Assembly (NCBI RefSeq): GCF_022921095.1
Contig: NZ_CP095053.1
Span: 4,754,501 to 4,818,500, forward strand
Reading direction: 5' to 3'
DNA: 64,000 nt
DNA from: Hymenobacter aerilatus
GTDB lineage: Bacteria; Bacteroidota; Bacteroidia; Cytophagales; Hymenobacteraceae
The notes beneath the pieces were generated by a model. It was not told the origin of the DNA. It searched no databases and saw only the letters and a program-made list of their open reading frames with translations. A program made the translations under genes and the position numbers. Positions 34,469-44,995 of this stretch are shown here, piece by piece (position 1 is the first letter of the stretch; every line of letters begins with the position of its first letter).

Positions 34469-34491
34469 TTTACTAGCAATAGTATGATAGA
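34461..34491. repeat. Short family A-like remnant within the CusA-type gene
   Basis: The insert region holds AAGCTAGTT, like the outer ends of family A, and TTACTAGCAATAGTA at 34470-34484, the exact 15-base complement of 10868-10882 inside family A copy 2. GCTAGTTTACTAGC is itself palindromic. It is AT-rich, unlike the gene on either side, and lies exactly where the pump frame is lost. Confidence 0.6.
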
Positions 34492-34506
34492 AATAAAGGG
34501 TTTACA

Positions 34507-36396
34507 ATGACCAGCGAAGAGCGCAACCGAATTATTGAGCGGGCCTGCCAACAGGTGGGGCCAGGCGTGTTCTACTCGTCCATTATCATCGTGGTGTCGT
34601 TTCTGCCGGTGTTTCTGCTCACCGGGCAGGAGGGCAAGCTGTTTGCGCCCCTGGCCTGGACCAAAACCTTCATCCTACTCGTCGATGCCTTCATTGCCAT
34701 TACGGTAGGGCCGGTGCTGGTGAGCTTTCTGTTGAAAGGCAAGCTGAAGCCGGAAGGGAGCAACCCGGTGGGTAGGGCGCTGGAGCGCGTGTATACCCCT
34801 ATTCTGGCGTGGTGCCTGCGCTGGCGCAAAACCACGCTGGGCATTAACATTGTGGCCCTGCTTGTCAGCATTCCGATGCTGCTCAGCCTGGGCACCGAGT
34901 TTATGCCGCCGCTCGATGAGGGTAGTATCCTGTTTATGCCCGTCACCCTACCCGATGTATCCAACCAGGAGGTGAAGCGCATTTTGCAGGTGCAGGACCG
35001 CATCATCAAGCAAACGCCCGAAGTGGCGCACGTGCTGGGTAAGGCGGGTAGGGCTAACACGGCCACCGATAATTCGCCGCTGTCGATGATTGAAACCATC
35101 ATTCTGCTGAAGCCCCGCGACGAGTGGCGCGCCGGCATGACCAAGGCCAAAATCGTGGACGAGCTGAACCAGAAGCTTCAGATTCCGGGCGTGGTGAACG
35201 GCTGGACCCAGCCCATCATCAACCGCATCAACATGCTCTCTACCGGCATCCGGACGGATGTGGGTGTGAAGGTGTACGGCCAGAACCTGGATTCTATCTA
35301 CCGGTTGTCTACCCAAATTCGGCAGCACTTAGCCGGTATCGATGGGGTAAAGGACTTGTACGTAGAGCCGATTACGGGTGGCAAGTACCTTGATATTAAG
35401 GTGAAGAAAGAGGAAATCGGGCGCTATGGGCTGAGCGTGGACGACGTGAACCTGCTGGTGGAATCGGCGCTGGGCGGCATGGAGCTGACTACTACCATTG
35501 AGGGTAGGCAGCGCTTCAGTGTGAATGCCCGCTTTGCCCAAGACTTCCGCAACAGCCTGCCCGCCTTGCAGCGCCTGCAAGTGCAAACGGCCGGCGGCCC
35601 CATCCCGCTGTCGTCGGTGGCTGATATCCGGATTGCGGAAGGCCCACCGATGATCAACTCCGAAAACGCCCTGCTCCGCGGTACCGTGCTGTTCAACGTG
35701 CGCGACCGGGACCTGGGCGGCACCGTGGCCGAAGCCCGCCAGCGCTTAGAAACGATGATGGGCAAGCTGCCAAAGGGTTACTTCCTTGATTGGAGCGGGC
35801 AGTACGAAAACCAGCTCCGCGCCACCCAAACCCTCAAGCTGATTCTGCCGCTGGTGCTGGCCGTCATTTTTGGGGTGCTTTATTTCACGTTCGGCTCGCT
35901 GAAAGAAGCTTTTTTCAACATCGTGACGGTGCCGTTTGCGCTGATTGGGGGTGTGTTCATCGTGTATTTCTACGGCGTGAACTTGTCGGTAGCGGTGGCA
36001 GTGGGCTTCATCGCGCTGTTCGGGCTGGCCGTGGAAACCAGCATCCTGATGGTGATTTACCTCAACGAGGCCATGCAGAAGCTGGTGGCTCGCAAAGGCA
36101 ACTCCCGCGACACCATCACGCCCGCCGACATCCGCGGGGCCGTGATGGAAGGCGCCGCCCAGCGCCTGCGCCCCAAAATCATGACCGTGTCGGTGTCGCT
36201 GTTTGGGCTAGTGCCGGTGCTGTGGTCCACGGGGGTAGGGTCGGATGTGATGCTCCCTATTGTGCTCCCGCTGATTGGCGGTGTGTTCACGTCGTCGGTG
36301 CACATTCTGCTTGTCACGCCGGTGGTCTTCGAGATGACCAAAGAATACGAATTGCGCAAACATGGCCAGATGGAAATCCCGGTGGCTCGGCATTGA
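34507..36396 (+). pseudogene. CusA/CzcA-type RND efflux pump, C-terminal part
   Basis: These 629 residues carry the rest of the pump: helices 5-6 (VFYSSIIIVVSFLPVFLLTG, QEGKLFAPLAWTKTF), the second periplasmic half, and helices 7-12 (ILPLVLAVIFGVLYFTFGSL ... GFIALFGLAVETSILMVIYL ... TVSVSLFGLVPVLWSTGVGS). Three methionines line up with the copper-binding relay of E. coli CusA: Met243 (INMLSTG), Met325 (LGGMELT) and Met382 (GPPMINSEN), so Cu(I)/Ag(I) is the likely substrate. Its ATG at 34507 is preceded in frame by a TAG only eight codons upstream, so it could be translated as a separate polypeptide, or be dead. Confidence 0.85.
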
Positions 36397-36412
36397 TGAT
36401 GAAAGCTAAAAA

Positions 36413-36539
36413 CTAGCTCCCCTCTTTTAAGGAGGGTAGGGGGTGGTTCCGGCTAGAACTAGAAAGTCTAGAACCTAGCCATCGTTCTATTCGGCTTTTA
36501 CCACCCCCTACCCCCTCCTTAAAAAAGGAGGGGAGCTAG
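36413..36539. repeat. Palindromic interspersed element, family A copy 3
   Basis: 127 bases; left arm CTAGCTCCCCTCTTTTAAGG then AGGGTAGGGGGTGG, right arm CCACCCCCTACCCCCTCC ... GGAGGGGAGCTAG. The centre contains CTAGAACTAGAAAGTCTAG and ATCGTTCTATTCGG, matching the family A centre. It differs from copies 1 and 2 in lacking GTGCCCGCAGGGCGGGG. It sits inside the efflux cluster, between the pump and outer-membrane channel genes, where it could attenuate read-through. Confidence 0.8.
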
Positions 36540-36563
36540 CACTAACTCTAGTTTGACTAGTTT

Positions 36564-37808
36564 ATGAAACGCTTCCTGCTTTTCTTTCTTTTCCTACCCC
36601 TCGGTGCCCAGGCCCAACTGCCCGAGGTGTTGCCGCTCGATTCTATTCTGGCTAGGGTAGAGCGCGTGCATCCGCGCTTGCGGCAGTACGAGGCCCAGGC
36701 CAAAGCCGCCGATGCCTACGCCGCCGGGGCGCGGGTGTGGATGGCCCCGAAGGTAGGGGCTGGCCCATTTATGGTGCCCTACAGCGCCAACCGCCGCGGT
36801 GAGGATATGGGCATGCAGTCGGGTGGCTCGGTGATGGTGATGGCCGAGCAGGGCCTGCCGAACCGTGCCCGCCAGCGCGCCAACGAAAGCTACCTGCGCA
36901 GCCAGGCCAGCGTGGACCGCGAAACCCGCGCCTACACGCGCAACCAACTGCGCGCCGACGTGAAGCAGAACTACTACGACTGGCTAATGCTGCAAAAGAA
37001 GCTGCACGTGCTGGAAAAAACCGAGCGCCTAATGGAGTTTGCGCTCCGCAGCATCGAGCTACGCTATAAATACGGCGGCGAGAAACTCAGCGACGCCTAC
37101 CGTGCCCAGGCGGCCTTGCAGCTACACCACGTAGAGGAGATGGAGTTGGAAGGTCAGCTGAAGGAGCGCCGTGCCAACCTGAATACCCTACTGGTGCGCG
37201 ACCCGCAAACCCTGTTCGATATCGACACCACCTACCACCTGCGTGCCCTCGACCGCAGCCTGGACACCACCGAACTGGCTGAGGCCCGTAGCGACGTGCG
37301 CGCCTTAGATCAGTCGTTGGTACGCAACCAGTTGCAGCAGCAGCTAGAGCGCACTGCCGCCCGGCCTGAGTTTGCTGTGCAGGCCCAGCATATGCAGGGG
37401 CTAGGTAGCATGCCCAACCAATACACGGTGCTGGGTACGATGTCGGTGCCATTTGTGCCGTGGGCCTCGCGGCAGTACAAGGCCAATGTGGCGGGTATGC
37501 AGCTAGAGGCGCAGGCGCTACGCGAGCAGCGCGCCGACCTGCTCAACCAGGCCGCCGGCAAGGTAGAAGCCCTCAATGCCCGCCGCCGTGCCCAGTACGA
37601 GCAGGTATTGCTCTACCAGCAAAGCGTGTTGCCAGCCGTGCTCAAGAGCTACCGCGCTACCCTGTTGGCTTATGAGCAAAACACCGAAACCTTCTCGGCG
37701 GTGCTGCAAGCCTGGGAAACCCTGCGCAATACCCGCCTCGCCGCCGTGGACCAGGAACAGCAGCTCTTGCAACTGCAAGTGGAATTTGAACGCGAGCAGG
37801 AACAGTAG
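36564..37808 (+). CDS. TolC-family outer-membrane efflux protein (CusC-like)
   Basis: The 414 residues begin with a signal peptide (MKRFLLFFLFLPLGAQAQ). The body is two outer-membrane-efflux repeats, rich in long amphipathic helices: ILARVERVHPRLRQYEAQAK at the N-terminus, LRADVKQNYYDWLMLQKKLH, ALRSIELRYKYGGEKLSDAY, and a second set ending NTETFSAVLQAWETLRNTRL. As the outer-membrane channel it joins the RND pump and adaptors of this cluster to form a tripartite conduit for metal ions. Length is typical. It starts 24 bases after repeat A3, within the same-strand cluster. Confidence 0.87.
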   Translation: MKRFLLFFLFLPLGAQAQLPEVLPLDSILARVERVHPRLRQYEAQAKAADAYAAGARVWMAPKVGAGPFMVPYSANRRGEDMGMQSGGSVMVMAEQGLPNRARQRANESYLRSQASVDRETRAYTRNQLRADVKQNYYDWLMLQKKLHVLEKTERLMEFALRSIELRYKYGGEKLSDAYRAQAALQLHHVEEMELEGQLKERRANLNTLLVRDPQTLFDIDTTYHLRALDRSLDTTELAEARSDVRALDQSLVRNQLQQQLERTAARPEFAVQAQHMQGLGSMPNQYTVLGTMSVPFVPWASRQYKANVAGMQLEAQALREQRADLLNQAAGKVEALNARRRAQYEQVLLYQQSVLPAVLKSYRATLLAYEQNTETFSAVLQAWETLRNTRLAAVDQEQQLLQLQVEFEREQEQ

Positions 37809-37848
37809 GGAGTATAGATGTAAGATAAAAGCCGTCAGCGGTTTGTAT

Positions 37849-39096
37849 ATGAATAAGAAGAAAAGATGGCAAGTGCGGTTCTACCTACTCGTGCTCTTGT
37901 TAGGACTATTTTGGATGGCCACCAGCTGCTCCACCGAACAGCCTCATGAGCACGCCCACGCCACAGCCGAAGAGTACTATACCTGCCCTATGCACCCCGA
38001 GGTAGTGCAGGACGAGCCCGGTAAGTGCCCGGTGTGCGGCATGTTCCTGGTGAAGAAAACCACCGCTCCTGCCGCTGATGCCGATACCAGCACCCTACCC
38101 AGTCCTGTCAGCGGCACAGCTACACCCACCGATGTGCAGTTGGTGCACCCTACTGCTGGCGCCGAAACGACGACCATTACCGCGCCCGGCGTTATCAGCT
38201 ACGACCCGCGCCAGTTCGAGCGGGTGGCCGCGAGGGTAGGGGGGCGCATCGAGCGGCTGTACGTGCGCTCCCGCTTTCAGCCCGTCAAAAAAGGCCAGAA
38301 ACTCTACGACATCTATAGCCCGGAGCTGCTGACGGAGCAACAGAATTTGCTTTTTATCTTGAAAAACAAGCCTGTTGATGAAGCATTGCTGACAGCCTCG
38401 CGGCGCAAATTGGAGCTGTTGGGTCTGACAACTGGACAAGTACGGGCTATTGAGAAAAGCGGCCGACCGCAGCTACGTATCAGCGTATATAGCCCCGTGA
38501 GTGGCTACGTTACGGAGGCCACCACCGATGCCGCTGCAGCTAGCGCATTGGAACAAGCCGGTACCCTGACCATTCAGGAGGGCGACTATGTGCAAACCGG
38601 CCAGCCGGTGTTGCAGCTTGTGAATACCAATACAGTGTGGGCCTTGCTGCAAGTGTATGCCGCCGATATAGCGCACGTGCAACCCGGCCAAACGGTAGAA
38701 ATTACGCTGAACGACACGCCGCAGGCCACACCGCGCCAGGGCAAAGTAGCGCTGGTAGAACCGCTCATTACCAGCAGCGCCCCCACGGCAACTGCCCGCG
38801 TCTACCTGTCAAATAGCGAGCAGCAGCTTAAAATAGGACAACTCGTGACAGCTCAGATTCAATCCAGAGCGCAAGCTACGGGGCTGTGGGTGCCCGCCGC
38901 CGCCGTCCTCGACCTAGGCACCCGGCAAGTCGTGTTCCGGCAACAGCACAACCAGCTACAGCCAGTGGCCGTGGTGACGGGTGCCCGCGCCGGCAACCAG
39001 GTGCAAATCACGCACGGTCTGACGGTCCAGGACCAGATAGCCGCCAATGCACAGTACCTGACCGACAGTGAAAGCTTTATTGAGCCGGTGCTGTAA
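37849..39096 (+). CDS. Efflux RND periplasmic adaptor (CusB-like) with heavy-metal-binding domain, first copy
   Basis: A 415-residue membrane-fusion protein. ATG at 37849 gives MNKKKRW and a lipoprotein signal ending WMATSC (Cys27). A CPM...CGM heavy-metal-binding domain (about 43-68, YYTCPMHPEVVQDEPGKCPV then CGMF) precedes the adaptor fold: barrel-sandwich part with RVGGRIERLYVRSRFQPVKK and a hairpin, then beta-barrel and membrane-proximal domains (IQEGDYVQTGQPVLQLV ... VWALLQVYAADIAHVQPGQT). It links the pump to the outer-membrane channel. The open frame extends upstream into the channel gene but is not coding there. It is followed by a second, related adaptor. Confidence 0.88.
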   Translation: MNKKKRWQVRFYLLVLLLGLFWMATSCSTEQPHEHAHATAEEYYTCPMHPEVVQDEPGKCPVCGMFLVKKTTAPAADADTSTLPSPVSGTATPTDVQLVHPTAGAETTTITAPGVISYDPRQFERVAARVGGRIERLYVRSRFQPVKKGQKLYDIYSPELLTEQQNLLFILKNKPVDEALLTASRRKLELLGLTTGQVRAIEKSGRPQLRISVYSPVSGYVTEATTDAAAASALEQAGTLTIQEGDYVQTGQPVLQLVNTNTVWALLQVYAADIAHVQPGQTVEITLNDTPQATPRQGKVALVEPLITSSAPTATARVYLSNSEQQLKIGQLVTAQIQSRAQATGLWVPAAAVLDLGTRQVVFRQQHNQLQPVAVVTGARAGNQVQITHGLTVQDQIAANAQYLTDSESFIEPVL

Positions 39097-39152
39097 CCGA
39101 GTTTTTGCAACGTTCTTTTCGTCAGAAAACGGCGAACCTCCGCGAGAAAAAC

Positions 39153-40415
39153 ATGAAATACACTTTGCTACTGCTGCTACTCGTTGTGGCCTGCCGCCAG
39201 GCTACCCCGGAGGCCGATTCGGCCACGGTGCCCGAAGCAAACCCTACACCCAACCCGGCACTGGCAGCTACGGCGGAATCGTACTACACCTGCTCTATGC
39301 ATCCGCAAATTCACGAGGACGAGCCCGGCGACTGCCCCATCTGCGGCATGGACCTCATCAAGGTGCAGCACCAGTCGGGCACTACCACCGCGCGCACTAT
39401 CCGGCTCAGCGCCGAGCAGGTGCGCCTGGGCGGTATTAAAGTGAGGAAGGTAGGCGAACCAGTAGCGGCCACTACGGCCGCTGGTACGGGGGTGGTGCTC
39501 ACGGGCAGGGTAGTGCCCAACCCCGAAAACCTGACCCAGGTAAGCGCCCGCGTGCCCGGCCGCATCGAACGACTGTACGTGCGTAACCCCGGCGAAACCG
39601 TGCGCGTCGGTACGCCGCTGTTTGCGCTTTATAGTGAAGAATTGCAGAAAGCCCAGTTGGATTTTCTGCTCGCTACCGCTCAGCAGCGCGAGCTGGCCGG
39701 CGCCGATAACATCGACTACGCGCCGATGGTAGCCGCGGCCCGCAACCGGTTGCAGCTTTGGGGTTTCACGGCCGCGCAAATGCGGCGGCTCCTGCGAGCT
39801 GGTAAGCCCCTAAACCCCGTCCCTTATTTCAGCTCCAAAAACGGGGTGGTGCAGGAAGTGGCTTTGCGTGAGGGCGACTACGTGCAAGAGGGTACGCCCA
39901 TCTTCTCCCTCGTCGACCTGAGCACGGTATGGGTGGAAGCGCAGCTTTATGCCACCGATGCCGCCGTGCGTGCCGGGCAGCCAGTCACAGTCACGTTTCC
40001 GTCGTTGCCGGGTAGGCAGGTAGCAGGGCACGTAAGCTTTGTAAATCCTGAATTGGCGGATAGCAAAGTGACCCTAGTGCGCGTGGTCCTACCCAACCCG
40101 CAACGTACGTACACGCCGGGCCTGCAAGCCGTGGTGCGCGTGGCGCCTACCTCGGGTAGCGCCCCGGTGGCAACAGGTACCTTGCGCGTGCCTGTGGCCG
40201 CGGTATTGCAGGAGCAAGCCGGAAACAGCCTGTGGGTGCGCCTCCCCGATGGTAGCTATGAAAACCGGGAAGTAGAGCTTGGGAAACAGGCCGGCGGGCA
40301 GGTTGAGATTCTGTCGCACCTGACGGCGGGCGAGGAAGTGGTGATGGATGGGGCCTACCTGCTGCACAGCGAGTATATCTTGCAGAAAGGTGCCTCACCG
40401 CTGGCAAAGCAGTAG
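39153..40415 (+). CDS. Efflux RND periplasmic adaptor (CusB-like) with heavy-metal-binding domain, second copy
   Basis: A 420-residue adaptor starting at ATG 39153 (MKYTLLLLLLVVAC, lipobox cysteine Cys14). It has the same order as its neighbour: heavy-metal-binding domain (about 46-70, YYTCSMHPQIHEDEPGDCPI then CGMD), then VSARVPGRIERLYVRNPGET, GDYVQEGTPIFSLVDLSTVW, and C-terminal LPDGSYENREVELG ... LTAGEEVVMDGAYLL. Sequence is clearly diverged from the first adaptor, so this is an old duplication or two recruitments rather than a recent copy. RND adaptors assemble as hexamers, and pairs of different adaptors (triplet genes) are known. Which one partners the pump cannot be told. Confidence 0.88.
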   Translation: MKYTLLLLLLVVACRQATPEADSATVPEANPTPNPALAATAESYYTCSMHPQIHEDEPGDCPICGMDLIKVQHQSGTTTARTIRLSAEQVRLGGIKVRKVGEPVAATTAAGTGVVLTGRVVPNPENLTQVSARVPGRIERLYVRNPGETVRVGTPLFALYSEELQKAQLDFLLATAQQRELAGADNIDYAPMVAAARNRLQLWGFTAAQMRRLLRAGKPLNPVPYFSSKNGVVQEVALREGDYVQEGTPIFSLVDLSTVWVEAQLYATDAAVRAGQPVTVTFPSLPGRQVAGHVSFVNPELADSKVTLVRVVLPNPQRTYTPGLQAVVRVAPTSGSAPVATGTLRVPVAAVLQEQAGNSLWVRLPDGSYENREVELGKQAGGQVEILSHLTAGEEVVMDGAYLLHSEYILQKGASPLAKQ

Positions 40416-40516
40416 CATGCAAAATATTACGCCTCTGCCAGCAATAGCGCCACTTTCTGCGTTACACGTTCTGCTGCCGTATCTTTCGCGCCTTCCCATC
40501 CCTACCCTTTGCTTCT

Positions 40517-41491
<975 letters not shown>

Positions 41492-41507
41492 AGCAGGTAT
41501 GCTTCGC

Positions 41508-42794
41508 TTAAACCTTAGTGCCTTGCTGGACCAAAAGCCACTTACGCCACAGCGCCACGCCGTACGCGACATCGGCTGGGCCGGGTAGCAGGTGGCGCAG
41601 GCGTGTGCCCGTATCGCGCAGAAAATACCGGAGCAGGTACAAAGCTGAAGCCAGATAGGAAAGCGACATGGCCAGCGACGCTCCATAAATACCGTAGCGC
41701 GGAATCAGCCAGAAACAAGCGGCCACAGTCACCGCTACCCCCAGCCCCGCCGCTACGTTGTTGACGCGGTAGCGCTCTAGGCCGCTGAAGTAGGTGCTAC
41801 ACATAATATTGCTTGCCACCGCCAGTATGCCTGGTGTGAGGTACCAAAGTATGAGTCGTGCAGCCCCAAACTCAGGCCCAAACAGGCGCGTCAGCACCAC
41901 CGTAGGCAGCGCGCACAGCACCAGCAAGCCTGCGCCAGTTGCCAGCAGCGTGAGACGCGTGGTGCGAAGCGTAGGAGCCAATTGTCCCTGCTTGTCGGTG
42001 GCATGCACTAGATCGACGTACTGGATGAGGGCGGTGCTGCGCGGAATTAACCACAGGGCCTCAGCTAACGACACACCCACGCTCAGAATCCCTAAAGCGC
42101 GTACGTTGGCATAGTGTGCCACAAAGTAGTACGCTAGCCGGTAGTTGATGAACGTGAGGATATTAGAGAAATGCGCGCCGCGACTATGGTACGCCAACTC
42201 TTGTGCTACCTGCTGCAGCGACTGACCCGTGCGCCAACGATCAGGCAACTGCCACAAAGCGCCCAAGCTGAGCAGGAGGGGTAGGCCATACGCCAGGTAG
42301 GCAGCGTAGTAGTAGGCGTCTACCGTGCGTTGCCAATTGCCCACAAACGCCACCAGCAGGCCGCCGACCAAGAGTAGCACTTGGCTTATAGTTAGAAGAT
42401 TATAAGTGGTTTCGCGTTTGCGCCCGAGCAATAAAGACGTATTGGTAGATAACAATGCCTGGCACACCGTTACCACCCAGAGATGCGTTAGGTAGGTAGT
42501 CGATACGGGCCGTAACAATCCTACGGTCATAGTGCCCATGCTGCAAACTGCCAGTGCCCAGCCATACGCAGGCACCAGCAGCTGCCAGCTACTATAGCGC
42601 GGCGAAAGATAAATCAGCGAAGACCCGCCCAGCAGCCCGATAAACAGCAGCACCGCGGCGCAGTCCGTCACAAATAAGCTCACGGCCCCACGCCCGGCTG
42701 CCCCCAGGTAGCGGGCCGTCAGCCACACCACACCAAAGCTGAGCAGTGCAGTCAGCAGGCGCGTCAGGAAATGGTAGGCAATGCGGCGAATCAT
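41508..42794 (-). CDS. Polysaccharide flippase-like membrane protein (MOP superfamily)
   Basis: A 428-residue integral membrane protein with about 12 hydrophobic segments and a Wzx/MATE-type N-terminus (FLTRLLTALLSFGVVWLTARYL, GAAGRGAVSLFV). It likely flips lipid-linked oligosaccharide across the inner membrane. Features typical of the family include AHYANVRALGILSVGVSLAE and LIPRYGIYGASLAMSLSYLA near the C-terminus. The ATG start (42794-42792) overlaps the stop of the upstream glycosyltransferase as ATGA, so the two are translationally coupled. Substrate unknown. Confidence 0.8.
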   Translation of the reverse strand: MIRRIAYHFLTRLLTALLSFGVVWLTARYLGAAGRGAVSLFVTDCAAVLLFIGLLGGSSLIYLSPRYSSWQLLVPAYGWALAVCSMGTMTVGLLRPVSTTYLTHLWVVTVCQALLSTNTSLLLGRKRETTYNLLTISQVLLLVGGLLVAFVGNWQRTVDAYYYAAYLAYGLPLLLSLGALWQLPDRWRTGQSLQQVAQELAYHSRGAHFSNILTFINYRLAYYFVAHYANVRALGILSVGVSLAEALWLIPRSTALIQYVDLVHATDKQGQLAPTLRTTRLTLLATGAGLLVLCALPTVVLTRLFGPEFGAARLILWYLTPGILAVASNIMCSTYFSGLERYRVNNVAAGLGVAVTVAACFWLIPRYGIYGASLAMSLSYLASALYLLRYFLRDTGTRLRHLLPGPADVAYGVALWRKWLLVQQGTKV

Positions 42795-43984
42795 GCGCGT
42801 AGAATAGCACGGTAAAGTAGCGCAAATTGCTGACCTACCGCCGCGTAGCTGAACAAAGCTTCTGCACGAGCCCGCATGAGGCCTCGTGAGAACTGTGTCG
42901 GGTTGTTTAGAGCCGAAAGTAGAGTGTCGGCTAATGCTGCTTCGTCGCCGGGCGGCACCAGCAGGCCGAAGCGGCCGTCGGCGGGTAATAACTCGGGCAC
43001 GCCGCCTACCTGCGTTGCCACGGCGGGTAGCCCACTAGCCTGTGCTTCAATCAGCACGCAGGGTAGGTTTTCGTAGTTGCTGAATAAAACCAGGCAGTCG
43101 GCCTGCTGCATTTCGTGGGCTATGGCTTTAGAGGGAAGTTTGCCTATGAACTGCACCGTATCGTTCAATAAGCCCAGCTGTTGCGCTGCGTGCAGCACGT
43201 GTGTTTCATCGGGACCGTAGCCCGCTACGCGTAGCGTAATTTCTGGGCGCAATTCTTTTAGACGCGCCATCACACGCAGAAGGCCGGTCAGGTTTTTTGC
43301 GGACTCATTGAAGGCGGCCACGTGCAGAAGCCGACGAGCCGGCTGCGGAGGGTAGGGCGTTGGGGACGGACGAAACAGTTGCGTGTCCACCACATTGGGA
43401 ATTACAACTACGTGCGAGTTGCCAATGCCCAACGTCTGCATAGCCTGGCGCAAATTTTCGGATACCGTATGCAGCGCTGTGGCTCGCGCTACTACGCGGC
43501 GCGTGAGGCACTTACGCAGGACGCCTATTCGGGCCGCTTTGGCAGGCAGGTACAGCGTCCAGTGCTCGGTGATGAGGTAGGGAATGCCATAGCGCACCCG
43601 CAGCCACCACGCAAACAAGCCCGTACGCAGCAATACGTGCACGTGCACGAGCTGCGGGCGTTGCCTGCCCCAGTACTGCACTGCCTTCCGGTAGCCGCAC
43701 CCCACGCACCAGTAATACAGGAGCAGCTTCAACACTTTATCAACAAACCTAAACCCCGTTGGCTGCGCACGATAGTAATAGCGCCAGATAGGGGTAGGGG
43801 CTGCTACGTCGGCTTCGCAGACAACGAGGTGGGGTAGCGGGCCGCGAGCCACGGTGGCAAATACCACGGCAGTGTGCGCATGCGTTGCAATAGCTGCCAC
43901 GTGCCGCGCCACAAAGTCACCATCCTGGTCATCGTAGCGGTGCGGGTACCATTTGGGCAGCATCAGCACGCGAGGGGTAGTCAT
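42791..43984 (-). CDS. Glycosyltransferase family 4 protein
   Basis: A 397-residue GT-B glycosyltransferase. The start is ATG at 43984 (MTTPRVLMLPKWYPHRYDDQ), with the common N-terminal motif and donor domain starting at HVAAFNESAKNLTGLLRVMA. The E-x7-E signature of GT4 is in FSNYENLPCVLIEAQASGLP, followed by ATQVGGVPELL. It transfers a sugar from an activated donor onto a growing polysaccharide. It is the first gene of a two-gene unit with the flippase, which supports surface-polysaccharide synthesis. The open frame extends beyond 43984 upstream, but this start begins the conserved domain. Donor and acceptor unknown. Confidence 0.88.
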   Translation of the reverse strand: MTTPRVLMLPKWYPHRYDDQDGDFVARHVAAIATHAHTAVVFATVARGPLPHLVVCEADVAAPTPIWRYYYRAQPTGFRFVDKVLKLLLYYWCVGCGYRKAVQYWGRQRPQLVHVHVLLRTGLFAWWLRVRYGIPYLITEHWTLYLPAKAARIGVLRKCLTRRVVARATALHTVSENLRQAMQTLGIGNSHVVVIPNVVDTQLFRPSPTPYPPQPARRLLHVAAFNESAKNLTGLLRVMARLKELRPEITLRVAGYGPDETHVLHAAQQLGLLNDTVQFIGKLPSKAIAHEMQQADCLVLFSNYENLPCVLIEAQASGLPAVATQVGGVPELLPADGRFGLLVPPGDEAALADTLLSALNNPTQFSRGLMRARAEALFSYAAVGQQFALLYRAILRA

Positions 43985-44107
43985 AGCCTGCAAGCTACAG
44001 GGTTTTGAGCGGCCAAGGCAAGCACAAAAGAGCAGAAGCAGGGCTTGCCCGGCATAGTTGAAAGCACCGCAGTATTTTTGCAACGTTTTACTCTAATACT
44101 TCCTACC

Positions 44108-44995
44108 ATGCTCCTTTCCATGACCGGCTACGGCATCGCGCACCGCGAAACCGACCATTACACTGCTACCGTCGAAATCAAGTCGCTCAATTCCAAAACG
44201 CTGGACCTGAGCCTGCGCCTGCCCCGCTTCTTGCAAGACCGCGAGTTGGAGATACGTAACTTATTGGCTAAGAGCCTGATTCGCGGGAAAGTCAACCTGA
44301 ACTTTGAAGTGAGCCGTACTGCCGGTGCTCGTGCCGCTACCATCTTCAACCGCGAAGCGCTCCTGACGGCTTTCCAGGAAGTGAAAGCCATTGCCCAGGA
44401 GCTGGGCCTGCATACCGGCGAGGATACGCTGCTGGCGGCCCTGCGCCTACCTGGCGTGCTGGCCGGCCCCGACCAAACCGCCGAGCCGGAAGTGGAAATC
44501 ACCTGGGAAGAGCTACTGCCGCTGGTGCACGAGGCGCTGGAGCGCATCAACCAGTTTCGCCGCGACGAGGGTCATGCCCTAACTACGGAAATTTTGGGGT
44601 ACATCGACCACATTCGCGTGGCTCTGGCCGATGTAGAGCGCCACGACCCGACACGCATCACCCAGGTGCGGCAACGACTGCAAAGCCATTTGGGCGAGTT
44701 AGCTGCAACAGAAAATTTCAACGCCAGCCGCTTCGAGCAGGAGGTACTATACTACATCGAGAAGCTCGACATTGCCGAAGAGAAAGTGCGTCTCATCAAC
44801 CACCTACACTACTTCACCGAAACCGTGTACCTGCCCGAGCCTACTGGCAAGAAGCTGGCCTTTATTTCTCAGGAAATTGGCCGTGAAATCAACACTATTG
44901 GCTCCAAAGCCAATGATTCTACTATACAGCACCTCGTGGTTGGAATGAAGGAGGAGCTTGAGAAAATTAAAGAACAGATAAATAATATCCTATAA
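44108..44995 (+). CDS. YicC-family endoribonuclease
   Basis: The 295-residue protein has the YicC hallmark start MLLSMTGYGIAH, a basic and acidic mid region (VEIKSLNSKTLDLSLRLPRF), and C-terminal DUF1732 segment LAFISQEIGREINTIGSKAN followed by DSTIQHLVVGMKEELEKIKEQ. Members are endoribonucleases that form oligomers and cut small RNAs. A -7-like TATTTTTG lies at 44073-44080, 28 bases before the start. Usually such a gene precedes gmk; here a non-coding AT-rich region and a secreted hypothetical follow. Confidence 0.9.
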   Translation: MLLSMTGYGIAHRETDHYTATVEIKSLNSKTLDLSLRLPRFLQDRELEIRNLLAKSLIRGKVNLNFEVSRTAGARAATIFNREALLTAFQEVKAIAQELGLHTGEDTLLAALRLPGVLAGPDQTAEPEVEITWEELLPLVHEALERINQFRRDEGHALTTEILGYIDHIRVALADVERHDPTRITQVRQRLQSHLGELAATENFNASRFEQEVLYYIEKLDIAEEKVRLINHLHYFTETVYLPEPTGKKLAFISQEIGREINTIGSKANDSTIQHLVVGMKEELEKIKEQINNIL

